NCBI GenBank assembly: GCA_937922175.1
Contig: CAKZUU010000143.1
Location: forward strand, 1-13,074
Source: an uncultured Gemmataceae bacterium
GTDB taxonomy: Bacteria > Planctomycetota > Planctomycetia > Gemmatales > Gemmataceae
Direction of reading: 5' to 3'
Length of the DNA stretch: 13,074 nt
This document shows positions 6,411-13,074 of this stretch, piece after piece. Every line of letters begins with the position of its first letter. Positions within the stretch are counted from its first letter, which is position 1. Below the pieces are notes generated by a model. That model was given only the letters and a program-made list of their open reading frames with translations. It was not told the DNA's origin and searched no databases. A program made the translations under genes and the position numbers.

Positions 6411-7409
6411 ATGGAACCATTGCTCTCGCGGAACGAGTTGGAAGAGCCCGTGACGCAGCACATGCGTCGGGACTTCGTGCAATTCGAGGAATCGTGGACG
6501 GTCGGTCAGGCGTTGGACGATTTGCGGCAGAGGTCAACGATGGGCCGCATCATCTACTTCTACGTCGTCGATGCCGAGGGCCGTCTGCGGGGCGTGGTGC
6601 CGACGCGCCGGTTGTTGTTGAGTCCGGCGGAGACGAGATTGGGCGACATCATGGTGTCGCCGGTGATCTCAATTCCCGAAACCGCCACGGTCTTGGAGGC
6701 GTGCGAATTCTTCACGTTCCACCGTCTGTTGGCGTTCCCGGTCGTCGATACCAAGCAGCGCATCCTCGGACTGGTCGACGTCGAACTCTATACGCGCGAG
6801 TTGGGCGAGATCGAATTGAAGGAGAACAACGACGATCTCTTTCAACTGATCGGCGTTCATTTGACCGAAGCTCAACAGCGCTCACCGATCCAGGCCGCCC
6901 GCCGACGGTTTCCCTGGCTGCTGGCCAACATCGGCGGGGGGCTTCTCGCGGCGGGTATCACCGATCTCTATCGGGATGTGAGTTCCCTACCTTTGGTTGT
7001 GCCCTTCATTCCAATCGTCCTCGCCTTGGCCGAAAGCGTGACGATCCAATCCGTGAGTCTGACCATCCAAGCACTGCACGGTCGTCGGGGGTCATGGCGG
7101 ACGCTGCTGCCTCGGATGAGCCGCGAAGGCATCACCGGCCTGTTTCTCGGGACAGCTTGCGGATTGATTGTCGGACTGGTCAGTTTGATCTGGAAAGACT
7201 CATGGTCGGCCGCGGTGTCATTGCTGACAGGCATCGGGACGGCGGTCGCCTGTGCTGCCGTCATTGGTCTGACGATGCCGCTGATGCTGCGGCTGTTACG
7301 TTGCGATCCGCAGGTTGCGGCCGGGCCGCTCGCCTTGGCCACTACCGACACCGTGACACTGATCTTCTACTTCAGTTTGGCACGAATGTTTCTGCCGTCC
7401 GGCACCTGA
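6411..7409 (+). CDS. short MgtE-family (SLC41) divalent cation transporter with CBS pair, lacking the MgtE N-domain
   Basis: This 332-residue inner-membrane protein starts at an ATG with an excellent Shine-Dalgarno sequence (GGGAGGAAG, 5 bases upstream). Two CBS motifs come first: about 16-70 (VTQHMRRDFVQFEESWTVGQAL, then YVVDAEGRLRGVV) and about 79-135 (DIMVSPVISIPETATV, then FPVVDTKQRILGLVDV). The MgtE membrane domain follows, with about five segments at 168-187, 192-214, 240-262, 264-292 and 302-328. The family signature near the end is kept: DPQVAAGPLALATTDTVTLIFYFSLA (299-324). Asp313 sits at the place of the pore Asp that binds Mg2+ in Thermus MgtE. Typical MgtE proteins (about 450 residues) begin with a superhelical N-domain that gates the channel with the CBS pair, and it is absent here. 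In place of the usual PLLVSTGGNxGSQ-like stretch this protein has PFIPIVLALAESVTIQSV (198-215). Mg2+ is the likely ion, by homology. Confidence 0.85.
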   Translation: MEPLLSRNELEEPVTQHMRRDFVQFEESWTVGQALDDLRQRSTMGRIIYFYVVDAEGRLRGVVPTRRLLLSPAETRLGDIMVSPVISIPETATVLEACEFFTFHRLLAFPVVDTKQRILGLVDVELYTRELGEIELKENNDDLFQLIGVHLTEAQQRSPIQAARRRFPWLLANIGGGLLAAGITDLYRDVSSLPLVVPFIPIVLALAESVTIQSVSLTIQALHGRRGSWRTLLPRMSREGITGLFLGTACGLIVGLVSLIWKDSWSAAVSLLTGIGTAVACAAVIGLTMPLMLRLLRCDPQVAAGPLALATTDTVTLIFYFSLARMFLPSGT

Positions 7410-7470
7410 CCGCTCCGGTTCGGAGAAAACCGATCGCTGATCCCATCGGGGGCCGCCCCCCGAACTCGGG

Positions 7471-7509
7471 AAAGAAAAATCGAAAGGCCCACGGCTGGGG
7501 CCGCGGGCC
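7471..7509 (-). terminator. rho-independent terminator after the BBP7 gene pair
   Basis: On the minus strand a 10-base-pair stem (GGCCCGCGGC with GCCGTGGGCC, one G-U pair) closes a CCCA loop. It is followed directly by the T-rich tail TTTCGATTTTTCTTT. It lies 38 bases beyond the stop of the BBP7 gene ending at 7548, exactly where a transcript end is expected. Confidence 0.85.
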
Positions 7510-7547
7510 GATCGCGCGATTTGCACGGCAGTGTCGTTGGTGCGCTG

Positions 7548-8879
7548 TCAGTATCGCAGGCTGGCGAAGAAGTTCAAGCCTTGGAGCCACATGTCGCTGT
7601 GGTTCAGGAGGACACGCGGCCGGTTCGCGCCGCCGGGGAACGCATAGTTAGCGCTCGCGGGAACGCGAGTCGTACTGACCTGGGCATCGATCTGCTCGCT
7701 GGGCCGAAGCACACTGTTGATGTAGGTGAAGGTGTATCCCAATCCGAGATCGAGTTGGCCGACGAACCGATACGCGACTTGAATCTTGCCCTCGGGGACG
7801 ACGGCGAAGCGCGAGGAATGATAGCGGCCGATGTTGCTATCGACAGCGAGTAAGCCGCCGATGACGGTATTTGTCGGAGCGCCCGGAGCCGGAGTAACGG
7901 CCGAGTAGCCTTGGACATCGAGGGTTTGGTAGACGCCGCCCAAGCCGACGCGAGTTGCCCATTCGAGGAGCCAACGACGGTAGCGCCAGTTTCCTTGCAA
8001 GCCGAGCTGGCCGAGCATGTATTGGTTTTGGGTTGCGAAGCGGTCCCTGACGTCGATGCGAGCCCCGGGGCCGAACACCAGGTTGTAGAAATTGGTGGTG
8101 CTTCCGGGTTGCACGACCGAACTGGATTGAACCGCGAGTTCCTCAGCGATGTCGAGGTAGCGGAACCCGAACTGGAAGCTGAGTCGGCGGAATTCATCGG
8201 CAAACAGCTTGCGATGGAGTAACCACTCGCTTCCCCAGAGTTGAGCTGTGATCGAGGCGGAGATTTCACCGCTGAGAAATCCGGGGAAACCGATCAGCAG
8301 CGAGTTGGGCAGGCCGGTATCGGCATCGATGAACGGGCGGGCGACCACCTGGTTGTTCGGGGCAATGCGATAGCGATCGGAGTCAATCTCCGTCACGAAG
8401 CCATCCCAGCTCAACCCCCACAAAGAATTCCGACGGAACCAATAACCGACATCCCAGCTGCCGCCGACCAGAGGATTGACATTGAAGTTATCGACGCTGA
8501 AGGTCGTCGTGGTGCCGATGCTGGGCACGACGCCGCCGGAGAGGGTCGTGCCGGCGGTGATGAGCGGCAGACCGCTGGGCATGGTGCGGATGAACCAGAC
8601 GTTGGAATTGAAGGAGGCCCAACCGCGTTCGGTGGACAATCCGGTGCCCCCGCCGCCGAACATCTGGTTGAGCAGTCCCGGAGGTCCATCGGGTGATTCG
8701 CCGAGAGGGAAGGGAGCGTCGGCCGGTGGAAGAGCCGCCCACGTCCCGCTGGGAGCCGCCGGCAGAGCCGACATCGGTGCCGACGGATAGGAAGCGGACA
8801 TCGGCGAGGGCGGTTGTCCGTGAGCCAGACTGGCGCTGGCCGCCAGAGCCGTGATCGATCCGAGTAGTCCTTTACGCAT
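7548..8879 (-). CDS. BBP7-family outer-membrane beta-barrel protein (downstream copy)
   Basis: This 443-residue protein starts with MRKGLLGS, with AGGAG placed 6-7 bases before the ATG. Residues 1-21 form a Sec signal peptide (GLLGSITALAASASLAHG, cleavage near AHG-Q). A Pro/Ser/Ala-rich linker follows to about residue 65. The remainder is a planctomycete BBP7-type beta-barrel: FNSNVWFIRTMPSGLPLITAGT, then repeated alternating strands such as WDVGYWFRRNSLWGLSWDGFV, LSFQFGFRYLDIAEEL and QVAYRFVGQLDLGLGYTFTYINSVLRPSEQID. The final strand ends FFASLRY; a C-terminal aromatic is the usual BAM insertion signal. BBP7 proteins are numerous planctomycete outer-membrane proteins with no proven individual function, so pore or surface roles are only assumed. 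It lies 128 bases downstream of, and in the same direction as, the second BBP7 gene. It is followed by a strong terminator. Confidence 0.85.
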   Translation of the reverse strand: MRKGLLGSITALAASASLAHGQPPSPMSASYPSAPMSALPAAPSGTWAALPPADAPFPLGESPDGPPGLLNQMFGGGGTGLSTERGWASFNSNVWFIRTMPSGLPLITAGTTLSGGVVPSIGTTTTFSVDNFNVNPLVGGSWDVGYWFRRNSLWGLSWDGFVTEIDSDRYRIAPNNQVVARPFIDADTGLPNSLLIGFPGFLSGEISASITAQLWGSEWLLHRKLFADEFRRLSFQFGFRYLDIAEELAVQSSSVVQPGSTTNFYNLVFGPGARIDVRDRFATQNQYMLGQLGLQGNWRYRRWLLEWATRVGLGGVYQTLDVQGYSAVTPAPGAPTNTVIGGLLAVDSNIGRYHSSRFAVVPEGKIQVAYRFVGQLDLGLGYTFTYINSVLRPSEQIDAQVSTTRVPASANYAFPGGANRPRVLLNHSDMWLQGLNFFASLRY

Positions 8880-9007
8880 GGAAAGCTCCTGTCTGCCGAC
8901 TCCGTCGCCCCCGCTGGAGACCCGAGGGTCTCGCCCCGAGAGGCATTGGGGAACCGCTACCGCGCGTGGGAGGTTCCTGGATCAGGTCCCGCCCGAATGT
9001 TGCTTCC
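8880..9007 (-). promoter_or_regulatory. leader region of the downstream BBP7 gene with perfect inverted repeat
   Basis: The 128-base gap between the two BBP7 genes contains the perfect inverted repeat GAGACCC-GA-GGGTCTC at 8917-8932, about 40 bases upstream of the start at 8879. It lacks a T-run, so it is not a classical terminator. It could be an operator, an mRNA leader hairpin or an RNA-processing site between the two cistrons. Confidence 0.35.
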
Positions 9008-10387
9008 TTAGTACCGCACATGCAGGCCGAACGAGACACCCGTGGCCCAAGCGTCGGTCGTGACGAATCGCTGCGCCGGTCGAGCTGTCCCTGCCGCCGC
9101 ACCAAACTCGGCCCGCAAAGGCACCAAGGTCGGATTGACCACCGGGTCGATCTGATCACCCGGACGAATCACGCTGCTCATGTACACGAAGTCGATGCCG
9201 CACGTCAGACGCAGCCATTGCAACGCCTGCCAACCCAAGGCACCGCGAATCTGCGGGATCACGCCGAACTCGTTGTCCGCTCGCTCACCCATGTTGGTCA
9301 GGCCGGCGAACAGACCGCCCGGAGCGGTCGCCGTGCCCGCACGGGTCGAACCCTTCACATCCAAAATCCGCCGCGTTACGCCCATCGCGATCCGATTGTC
9401 GTAATCCAGCGTCAGGCTCCGCCAGCGATACTGGAGTTGCAATCCGATCTGGCCGCCGTAAAAGTAGTTCCGCGTCTCGAACCGATCCAACATCCGGATC
9501 GGGGCGTTGTTCGCCGCCCCCAGGAAAAATCCATTGGGATTCACCGGCGAGGTCAGCAGGATGGACGTGGACTCTTGCAAGCTGCCGTGCTTGATACCCA
9601 CCACCAGATTGGCGTGGAAGTACAAGGCTCGGTACAGGTTCGCCAACATGTTCAATTCGGCCGAGTAGAACTGCGTCATCGATCGCACGCGGATCTGGCC
9701 GCCCGATGGCCCCAGGGCCCCCGGGAAAGCAGCGAAAAGCGAATCGATCGAACTGGTCAACTCGTTGATGAACGGGATTCCCAGCACCGGGATGCCGAGG
9801 GTGCCCGCGTCGAAGCCAACTTCCAACGGCTTGGCTTCGAGGACCGTGCCCACCGACTCAATACCGATCTTCGTCGATCCGGGGAGCCAAAAGCCGACCG
9901 TGTAACGCCCGCCGTTCGAGAAGTCCCAGTTGAACTCCTCACCGCCGGCGAGGATCACGGAACCAGGCAAGGTAAAGTCCACCCCGCCGGGGATCGTGCC
10001 TTGGACCGCGAGGGGCCAATGAGTCGGACCATTGCGGAACTTCCAGAGCAGATACTCAAAGCCGCCCCACATTCGTTCCAGATAAAAGTTGCCGGCCGAC
10101 CAATTGGAATTCAGCAAACCCGGCCCGGAATAGCCCGGAGGAATGACTCCCGGCTCCGCGTAAAAACGGGGAGGGAGAACTCCCGGCTCCAACACCGTCG
10201 CCGCCGGCGCTGTCATCGGCGAGGAAGGTGAGATCGAGGCTCCGGCGGGTGGCGAACCGAAACTCGGGGCGACCGCCGAGGGCACCGGGTCCACGAGCGG
10301 TGGACCGCCTGCCCCGGGCGCCTGGCCCCATGCCAAGCCCGCGCCGGCTGCCAGGGCCGCTACCGATCCGAGTAGTCCTTTTCGCAT
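9008..10387 (-). CDS. BBP7-family outer-membrane beta-barrel protein (upstream copy)
   Basis: The start is set at the ATG 10385-10387 although the frame stays open to 10726. It encodes the signal peptide MRKGLLGSVAALAAGAGLAWG, is preceded by AGGAG at the right distance, and matches the start of the neighbouring paralogue. Upstream residues are low-quality Arg/Gly/Ser-rich chance coding. The 459-residue product has a Pro/Ala-rich linker (22-90) with a small internal repeat (EPGVLPP, then EPGVIPP). The BBP7 entry block is at about 100-125 (NFYLERMWGGFEYLLWKFRNGP). The barrel follows, with TVGFWLPGSTKIGIES, FYSAELNMLANLYRALYFHANLVVG and FYGGQIGLQLQYRWRSLTLDYDNRIAMG. It ends in a strand with SFGLHVRY and a terminal aromatic. 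VRSMTQFYSAELN and VYMSSVIRPGDQIDP are the features I associate most clearly with BBP7. It is an outer-membrane protein of unknown specific role, probably co-transcribed with the next BBP7 gene. Confidence 0.88.
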   Translation of the reverse strand: MRKGLLGSVAALAAGAGLAWGQAPGAGGPPLVDPVPSAVAPSFGSPPAGASISPSSPMTAPAATVLEPGVLPPRFYAEPGVIPPGYSGPGLLNSNWSAGNFYLERMWGGFEYLLWKFRNGPTHWPLAVQGTIPGGVDFTLPGSVILAGGEEFNWDFSNGGRYTVGFWLPGSTKIGIESVGTVLEAKPLEVGFDAGTLGIPVLGIPFINELTSSIDSLFAAFPGALGPSGGQIRVRSMTQFYSAELNMLANLYRALYFHANLVVGIKHGSLQESTSILLTSPVNPNGFFLGAANNAPIRMLDRFETRNYFYGGQIGLQLQYRWRSLTLDYDNRIAMGVTRRILDVKGSTRAGTATAPGGLFAGLTNMGERADNEFGVIPQIRGALGWQALQWLRLTCGIDFVYMSSVIRPGDQIDPVVNPTLVPLRAEFGAAAGTARPAQRFVTTDAWATGVSFGLHVRY

Positions 10388-10855
10388 GGGACGCTCCTGT
10401 CTGCCGACGCCCAACCCCCACGGGGCCCCCGTTCGCTCCGACAATTGGCTCGAACCGCTTCTCGTCTCCGCCGTTCGATCCCAATCCCCGGATCTCTCTG
10501 TCCTGTTCCCCACGTGTCTTGCCCCGCTTCTTGTCTCGTGCCTTCTGTAGGGCGGGCAGCTCGAGCGCTCGCGCCCGAATTGCCCTTGCGTTTGATCGGC
10601 TCGGAGCGACCCAAACATGAGGACTTTTCCGTGCCTTTCTCCTGATCCGCACGACCCGCACAATCCGTAGCATGATCCACTTTTCTCAGAACCGAGCACC
10701 AGCCACCCTCCCCTCGGCCTCTTCACCCAGTTCCCCCACCCGATCCGAATCGCCCCGCCTTAACTGTCACCCCTTCTTCGCCCTAGACTGACCCCGCGAA
10801 ATGCCTACCATCCTCCGTGTCTCACTCATTGTCCCGCCTTACCCGAGTCCCTGCC
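10388..10855. other. divergent intergenic region between BBP7 and the PVC-type gene
   Basis: These 468 bases must contain promoters for both directions. The half nearer the plus-strand gene is strongly pyrimidine-rich on the plus strand (about 10700-10850). The segment at 10646-10678 contains the direct repeat TGATCC bracketing a pair of GCACGACCC/GCACAATCC-like units. The long reading frames here are Arg/Ser/Pro-rich and unconvincing. No tRNA or other RNA gene was recognised. Confidence 0.5.
10760..10789 (+). promoter_or_regulatory. weak sigma-70-like promoter candidate for the PVC-type gene
   Basis: TTAACT (10760-10765) and TAGACT (10784-10789) are 18 bases apart, each matching four of six consensus positions. 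They lie about 66 bases before the ATG at 10856. It is the best -35/-10 pair I can find in the region, but the match is modest. Confidence 0.2.
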
Positions 10856-13074
10856 ATGACACGTTGGTACCATTCCTGGATTCCCACTTTGCTCGCCTTC
10901 GGATGTGTTGGATTTGGTGACCCGCTGTCGGCGTCGGATCCCCCTTCGACCGGTTCGGCCGCCCCCGGACAGACCCGAGGACTTGACGAAGCCCTCCGCC
11001 GACTCCACGCCCCCCTCGCCGGCGGCGACCCTCTCCCTCCCCCGGACGCCTTGAAAAAATTGCAACCCGCGGATGGGTTAGTCGTTGAACTCATCGCAGC
11101 CGAGCCGACCGTCCGCCAGCCCGTCCACCTCAGCTTCGATTCGAGAGGCCGACTCTGGGTGGTCAACTACGAACAATACCCCTTCCCCGCCGGGTTGAAA
11201 ATCGTGGAGTACGACCGATACATCCGCGCGAAGTTTGACAAGGTGCCCCCGCCTCCACCGCGACACTTCCCCGGGCGTGACCGGATCACCATCCACGAAG
11301 ACACCGACGGCGATGGCACCTTCGACCACGTCAAAACGTTTGTCGAGGGGTTGAACATCGCCACCTCCGTCCTCGTGGGCCAAGGCGGTGTCTGGGTCAG
11401 CAATCCTCCCTATCTCCTCTTCTACCCCGATCGCAATGGCGATGATCAACCCGACGGCGATCCCGAGGTGCATTTGTCCGGCTTCGGTCTGGAAGACACC
11501 CACGCCGTGATGAATTCCCTCACCTGGGGACCCGATGGCTGGATTTACGGCGCGCAGGGCAGCACCTGCACGGCCAAGGTTCGCGTCGAAATCACGCACG
11601 ATCCCAAGACCACCGACTTTCTCGGCCAGGCCATCTGGCGCTATCACCCCAAGACGCACCAATTCGAGATCTTTGCCGAAGGAGGAGGCAATACCTTTGG
11701 CGTGGTTTTCGACGACCAAGGCCGGCTCTACTCCGGCACCAACCACGGCACCTACCGCGGGTTGCACTATGTCCAAGGCGGCTACTACATCAAGGCCTGG
11801 GGAAAACATGGGCCGCTGACCAACCCCTTCGCCTTCGGATTCTTCGGCCACATGCCCCACACTGGCAATGCCGATCGACTCACCCACACGTTTATCGTCT
11901 ACGGCGGCGACTCACTGCCCCGGCAGTACCACGGGAAGATCATCGGCCCCAGTCCGCTCCAACATCGCATCCACGTCACCCGCCTGGAACCCTTCGAGTC
12001 CACCTTCCGCACCGTCGAGGAACCTTTTCTCCTCACCAGTACCGACGGCTGGTTTCGGCCGGTCGATCTCAAAGCGGGACCCGATGGCGCACTCTACGTC
12101 GCCGACATGTACGAAAATCGCATCAGTCATGTCGATCCCCGCGACAACTGGCACCGTGAGTCCGGTCGAATCTATCGCATTCGCTCCGCCGGCGCGGTTC
12201 CCCTCCCACGTTTCAACCTGGATCAGAAATCGTCGGAGCAATTGGTCGAATTGTTGGCCCACCCCAATCGCTGGTTTCGAGAGACGGCCCGGCGTGTCCT
12301 TGCGGATCGCGGCGATTCGTCCGTGGTTCCCACCCTCCGCCGACAACTGCGCGACGACCGAGGCCAACTCGCCCTCGAGTCGCTTTGGGCCTTGCATCTA
12401 GTGGATCCCCATTTTGAAGAGAATTGGGACGCAGCCTGGGAGCATGCCAATCCGGCCGTTCGGATGTGGGTCGTGCGCTTGATGGGAGATCGTCGACAAC
12501 TTCCGCAAGTGGCCCAGTTGCTCGCTCGACTGCCCCGGGAGAAGGACCGGCAGGTCCTCAGCCAATGCGCCAGCACGGCGAAACGACTGCCTCCCCGCGA
12601 GGGCTTGTCCCTCTGTTGGTCGCTGTGCCAACGCGATGAACTGACCTCCGACCCCTTCATCCCGCTCTTGCTCTGGTGGGCGATCGAGCACCATGCGGGG
12701 CAACCGGAGGGCCGCGATCTCATTCTCCGAGCACTGCACGATGAGTCTCTCTGGCGAGCCGCCTTGGTAGCATCACATCTCATCGAACGTTTGGCTCAGC
12801 GTTGGGCGATGGCAGGGACACCCGCCGATCTTGCCGCCTGCGTGGAGTTCCTTCGTCGGGCTCCCACACCTGAAGACACGGACCGCGTTCTGCGGGGAGT
12901 CAGTCAAGGATTGGCGGGGCGTGCGGCTGGTCCCTTGCCGACCGATCTGCGCGCCGCCCTGGCCCAGGCTTTGAAAGGCGACGCCGTGCACCGTCATCTC
13001 TCCCTGGGGGTGCGTGTCGGTCATCCGGGCGCTTTGGACGCCGCGGTTCGCATCCTTCTCGATCCGCAAGCCGC
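10856..13074 (+). CDS. PVC-type heme-binding CxxCH / putative membrane-bound dehydrogenase protein (3' end outside window)
   Basis: An uninterrupted frame runs from the ATG at 10856 to the window edge (739 codons, no stop). Residues 1-27 (WYHSWIPTLLAFGCVGFGDPLSA) look like a Sec signal peptide, so the protein is exported. The beta-propeller part of the planctomycete 'membrane-bound dehydrogenase' family is about 65-450. It begins LQPADGLVVELIAAEPTVRQPVHLSFDSRGRLWVVNYEQYP and includes DRITIHEDTDGDGTFD. Further blocks are HAVMNSLTWGPDGWIYGAQGS, GNTFGVVFDDQGRLYSGTNHGTYRG and GWFRPVDLKAGPDGALYVADMYENRI. From about 460 on there is a HEAT-like helical region (SSEQLVELLAHPNRWFRETARRVLADRG). In this family a c-type cytochrome CxxCH motif and often a sugar-binding module follow at the C-terminus, outside the window, so the heme site is not seen. 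There is no Shine-Dalgarno sequence. A TTG at 10829 in frame is an alternative start. The antisense frame of 269 codons is a shadow. Confidence 0.88.
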   Translation, partial: MTRWYHSWIPTLLAFGCVGFGDPLSASDPPSTGSAAPGQTRGLDEALRRLHAPLAGGDPLPPPDALKKLQPADGLVVELIAAEPTVRQPVHLSFDSRGRLWVVNYEQYPFPAGLKIVEYDRYIRAKFDKVPPPPPRHFPGRDRITIHEDTDGDGTFDHVKTFVEGLNIATSVLVGQGGVWVSNPPYLLFYPDRNGDDQPDGDPEVHLSGFGLEDTHAVMNSLTWGPDGWIYGAQGSTCTAKVRVEITHDPKTTDFLGQAIWRYHPKTHQFEIFAEGGGNTFGVVFDDQGRLYSGTNHGTYRGLHYVQGGYYIKAWGKHGPLTNPFAFGFFGHMPHTGNADRLTHTFIVYGGDSLPRQYHGKIIGPSPLQHRIHVTRLEPFESTFRTVEEPFLLTSTDGWFRPVDLKAGPDGALYVADMYENRISHVDPRDNWHRESGRIYRIRSAGAVPLPRFNLDQKSSEQLVELLAHPNRWFRETARRVLADRGDSSVVPTLRRQLRDDRGQLALESLWALHLVDPHFEENWDAAWEHANPAVRMWVVRLMGDRRQLPQVAQLLARLPREKDRQVLSQCASTAKRLPPREGLSLCWSLCQRDELTSDPFIPLLLWWAIEHHAGQPEGRDLILRALHDESLWRAALVASHLIERLAQRWAMAGTPADLAACVEFLRRAPTPEDTDRVLRGVSQGLAGRAAGPLPTDLRAALAQALKGDAVHRHLSLGVRVGHPGALDAAVRILLDPQA

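Noticed and set aside
7446..7463. Strong hairpin TCGGGGG-CCGC-CCCCCGA as a terminator for the MgtE-like gene
   Set aside because: No T-run follows it on the plus strand. The only T-tract nearby belongs to the minus-strand terminator at 7471-7509.
6494..7651. 385-codon plus-strand open frame
   Set aside because: It overlaps the MgtE-like gene in another frame, is Arg/Gly/Ser-rich, and runs on into the BBP7 gene's terminator and 3' end.
8966..10231. 421-codon plus-strand open frame
   Set aside because: It lies antisense to the BBP7 gene whose signal peptide, barrel strands and ribosome-binding site are clear. Its product is Arg/His/Gln-rich with no domain.
10646..10678. GCACGACCC/GCACAATCC-like units as part of a repeat array
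   Set aside because: There are only two imperfect units and no regular spacing, so neither a CRISPR nor an iteron array is supported.
10388..10726. N-terminal extension of the upstream BBP7 frame
   Set aside because: The 113 extra residues are Arg/Gly/Ser-rich noise. The signal peptide, Shine-Dalgarno and paralogue comparison all fix the start at 10387.
11078..11887. 269-codon minus-strand open frame
   Set aside because: It is antisense to the PVC-type protein, whose frame is open for 739 codons with family motifs throughout.

Overview
The window looks like chromosomal DNA of a Planctomycetota bacterium, most likely of the Gemmatales/Gemmataceae type. It is GC-rich and carries two BBP7-type outer-membrane beta-barrel proteins with the start MRKGLLGS. 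It also carries the N-terminal part of a 'PVC-type heme-binding CxxCH' (putative membrane-bound dehydrogenase) protein. Both families are planctomycete hallmarks. This assignment comes from reading the proteins, not from a search.

Left end (1 to about 1098): the window opens inside the C-terminus of an Rhs/YD-repeat polymorphic toxin, just after the Rhs core motif (DPSGN). A GC-rich hydrophobic linker is followed by an AT-richer toxin tip of about 87 residues that starts near base 260. Thirty bases further on is a 140-codon AT-rich gene, the probable cognate immunity protein. An extremely AT-rich spacer (20 G/C in 127 bases) follows and ends abruptly at about base 1099. Together these look like a horizontally acquired toxin-immunity cassette set into a GC-rich host background.

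Middle (1063 to 7409): a class I SAM-dependent methyltransferase with a methyltransferase regulatory domain is split by a +1 frameshift exactly in a run of nine T. Six bases after it comes a conserved Gfo/Idh/MocA-like protein of unknown substrate. A tandem-ACT-domain protein lies convergent to that pair. Divergent from the ACT gene is an S41/CtpA-like exported protein with a PDZ domain, whose nucleophilic serine position is glycine. A short MgtE-like magnesium transporter with a CBS pair but no MgtE N-domain follows.

Right end (7471 to 13074): two BBP7 genes lie in tandem on the minus strand. They share nearly identical translation-initiation regions, and a strong rho-independent terminator follows the second. 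A 468-base divergent intergenic region separates them from a large exported PVC-type beta-propeller/dehydrogenase-like protein on the plus strand, which runs off the window before any heme motif.

The most system-like content is the Rhs toxin-immunity module. The most surprising single gene is the serine-less S41 homologue. No tRNA, rRNA, CRISPR array, transposase or integrase was seen.
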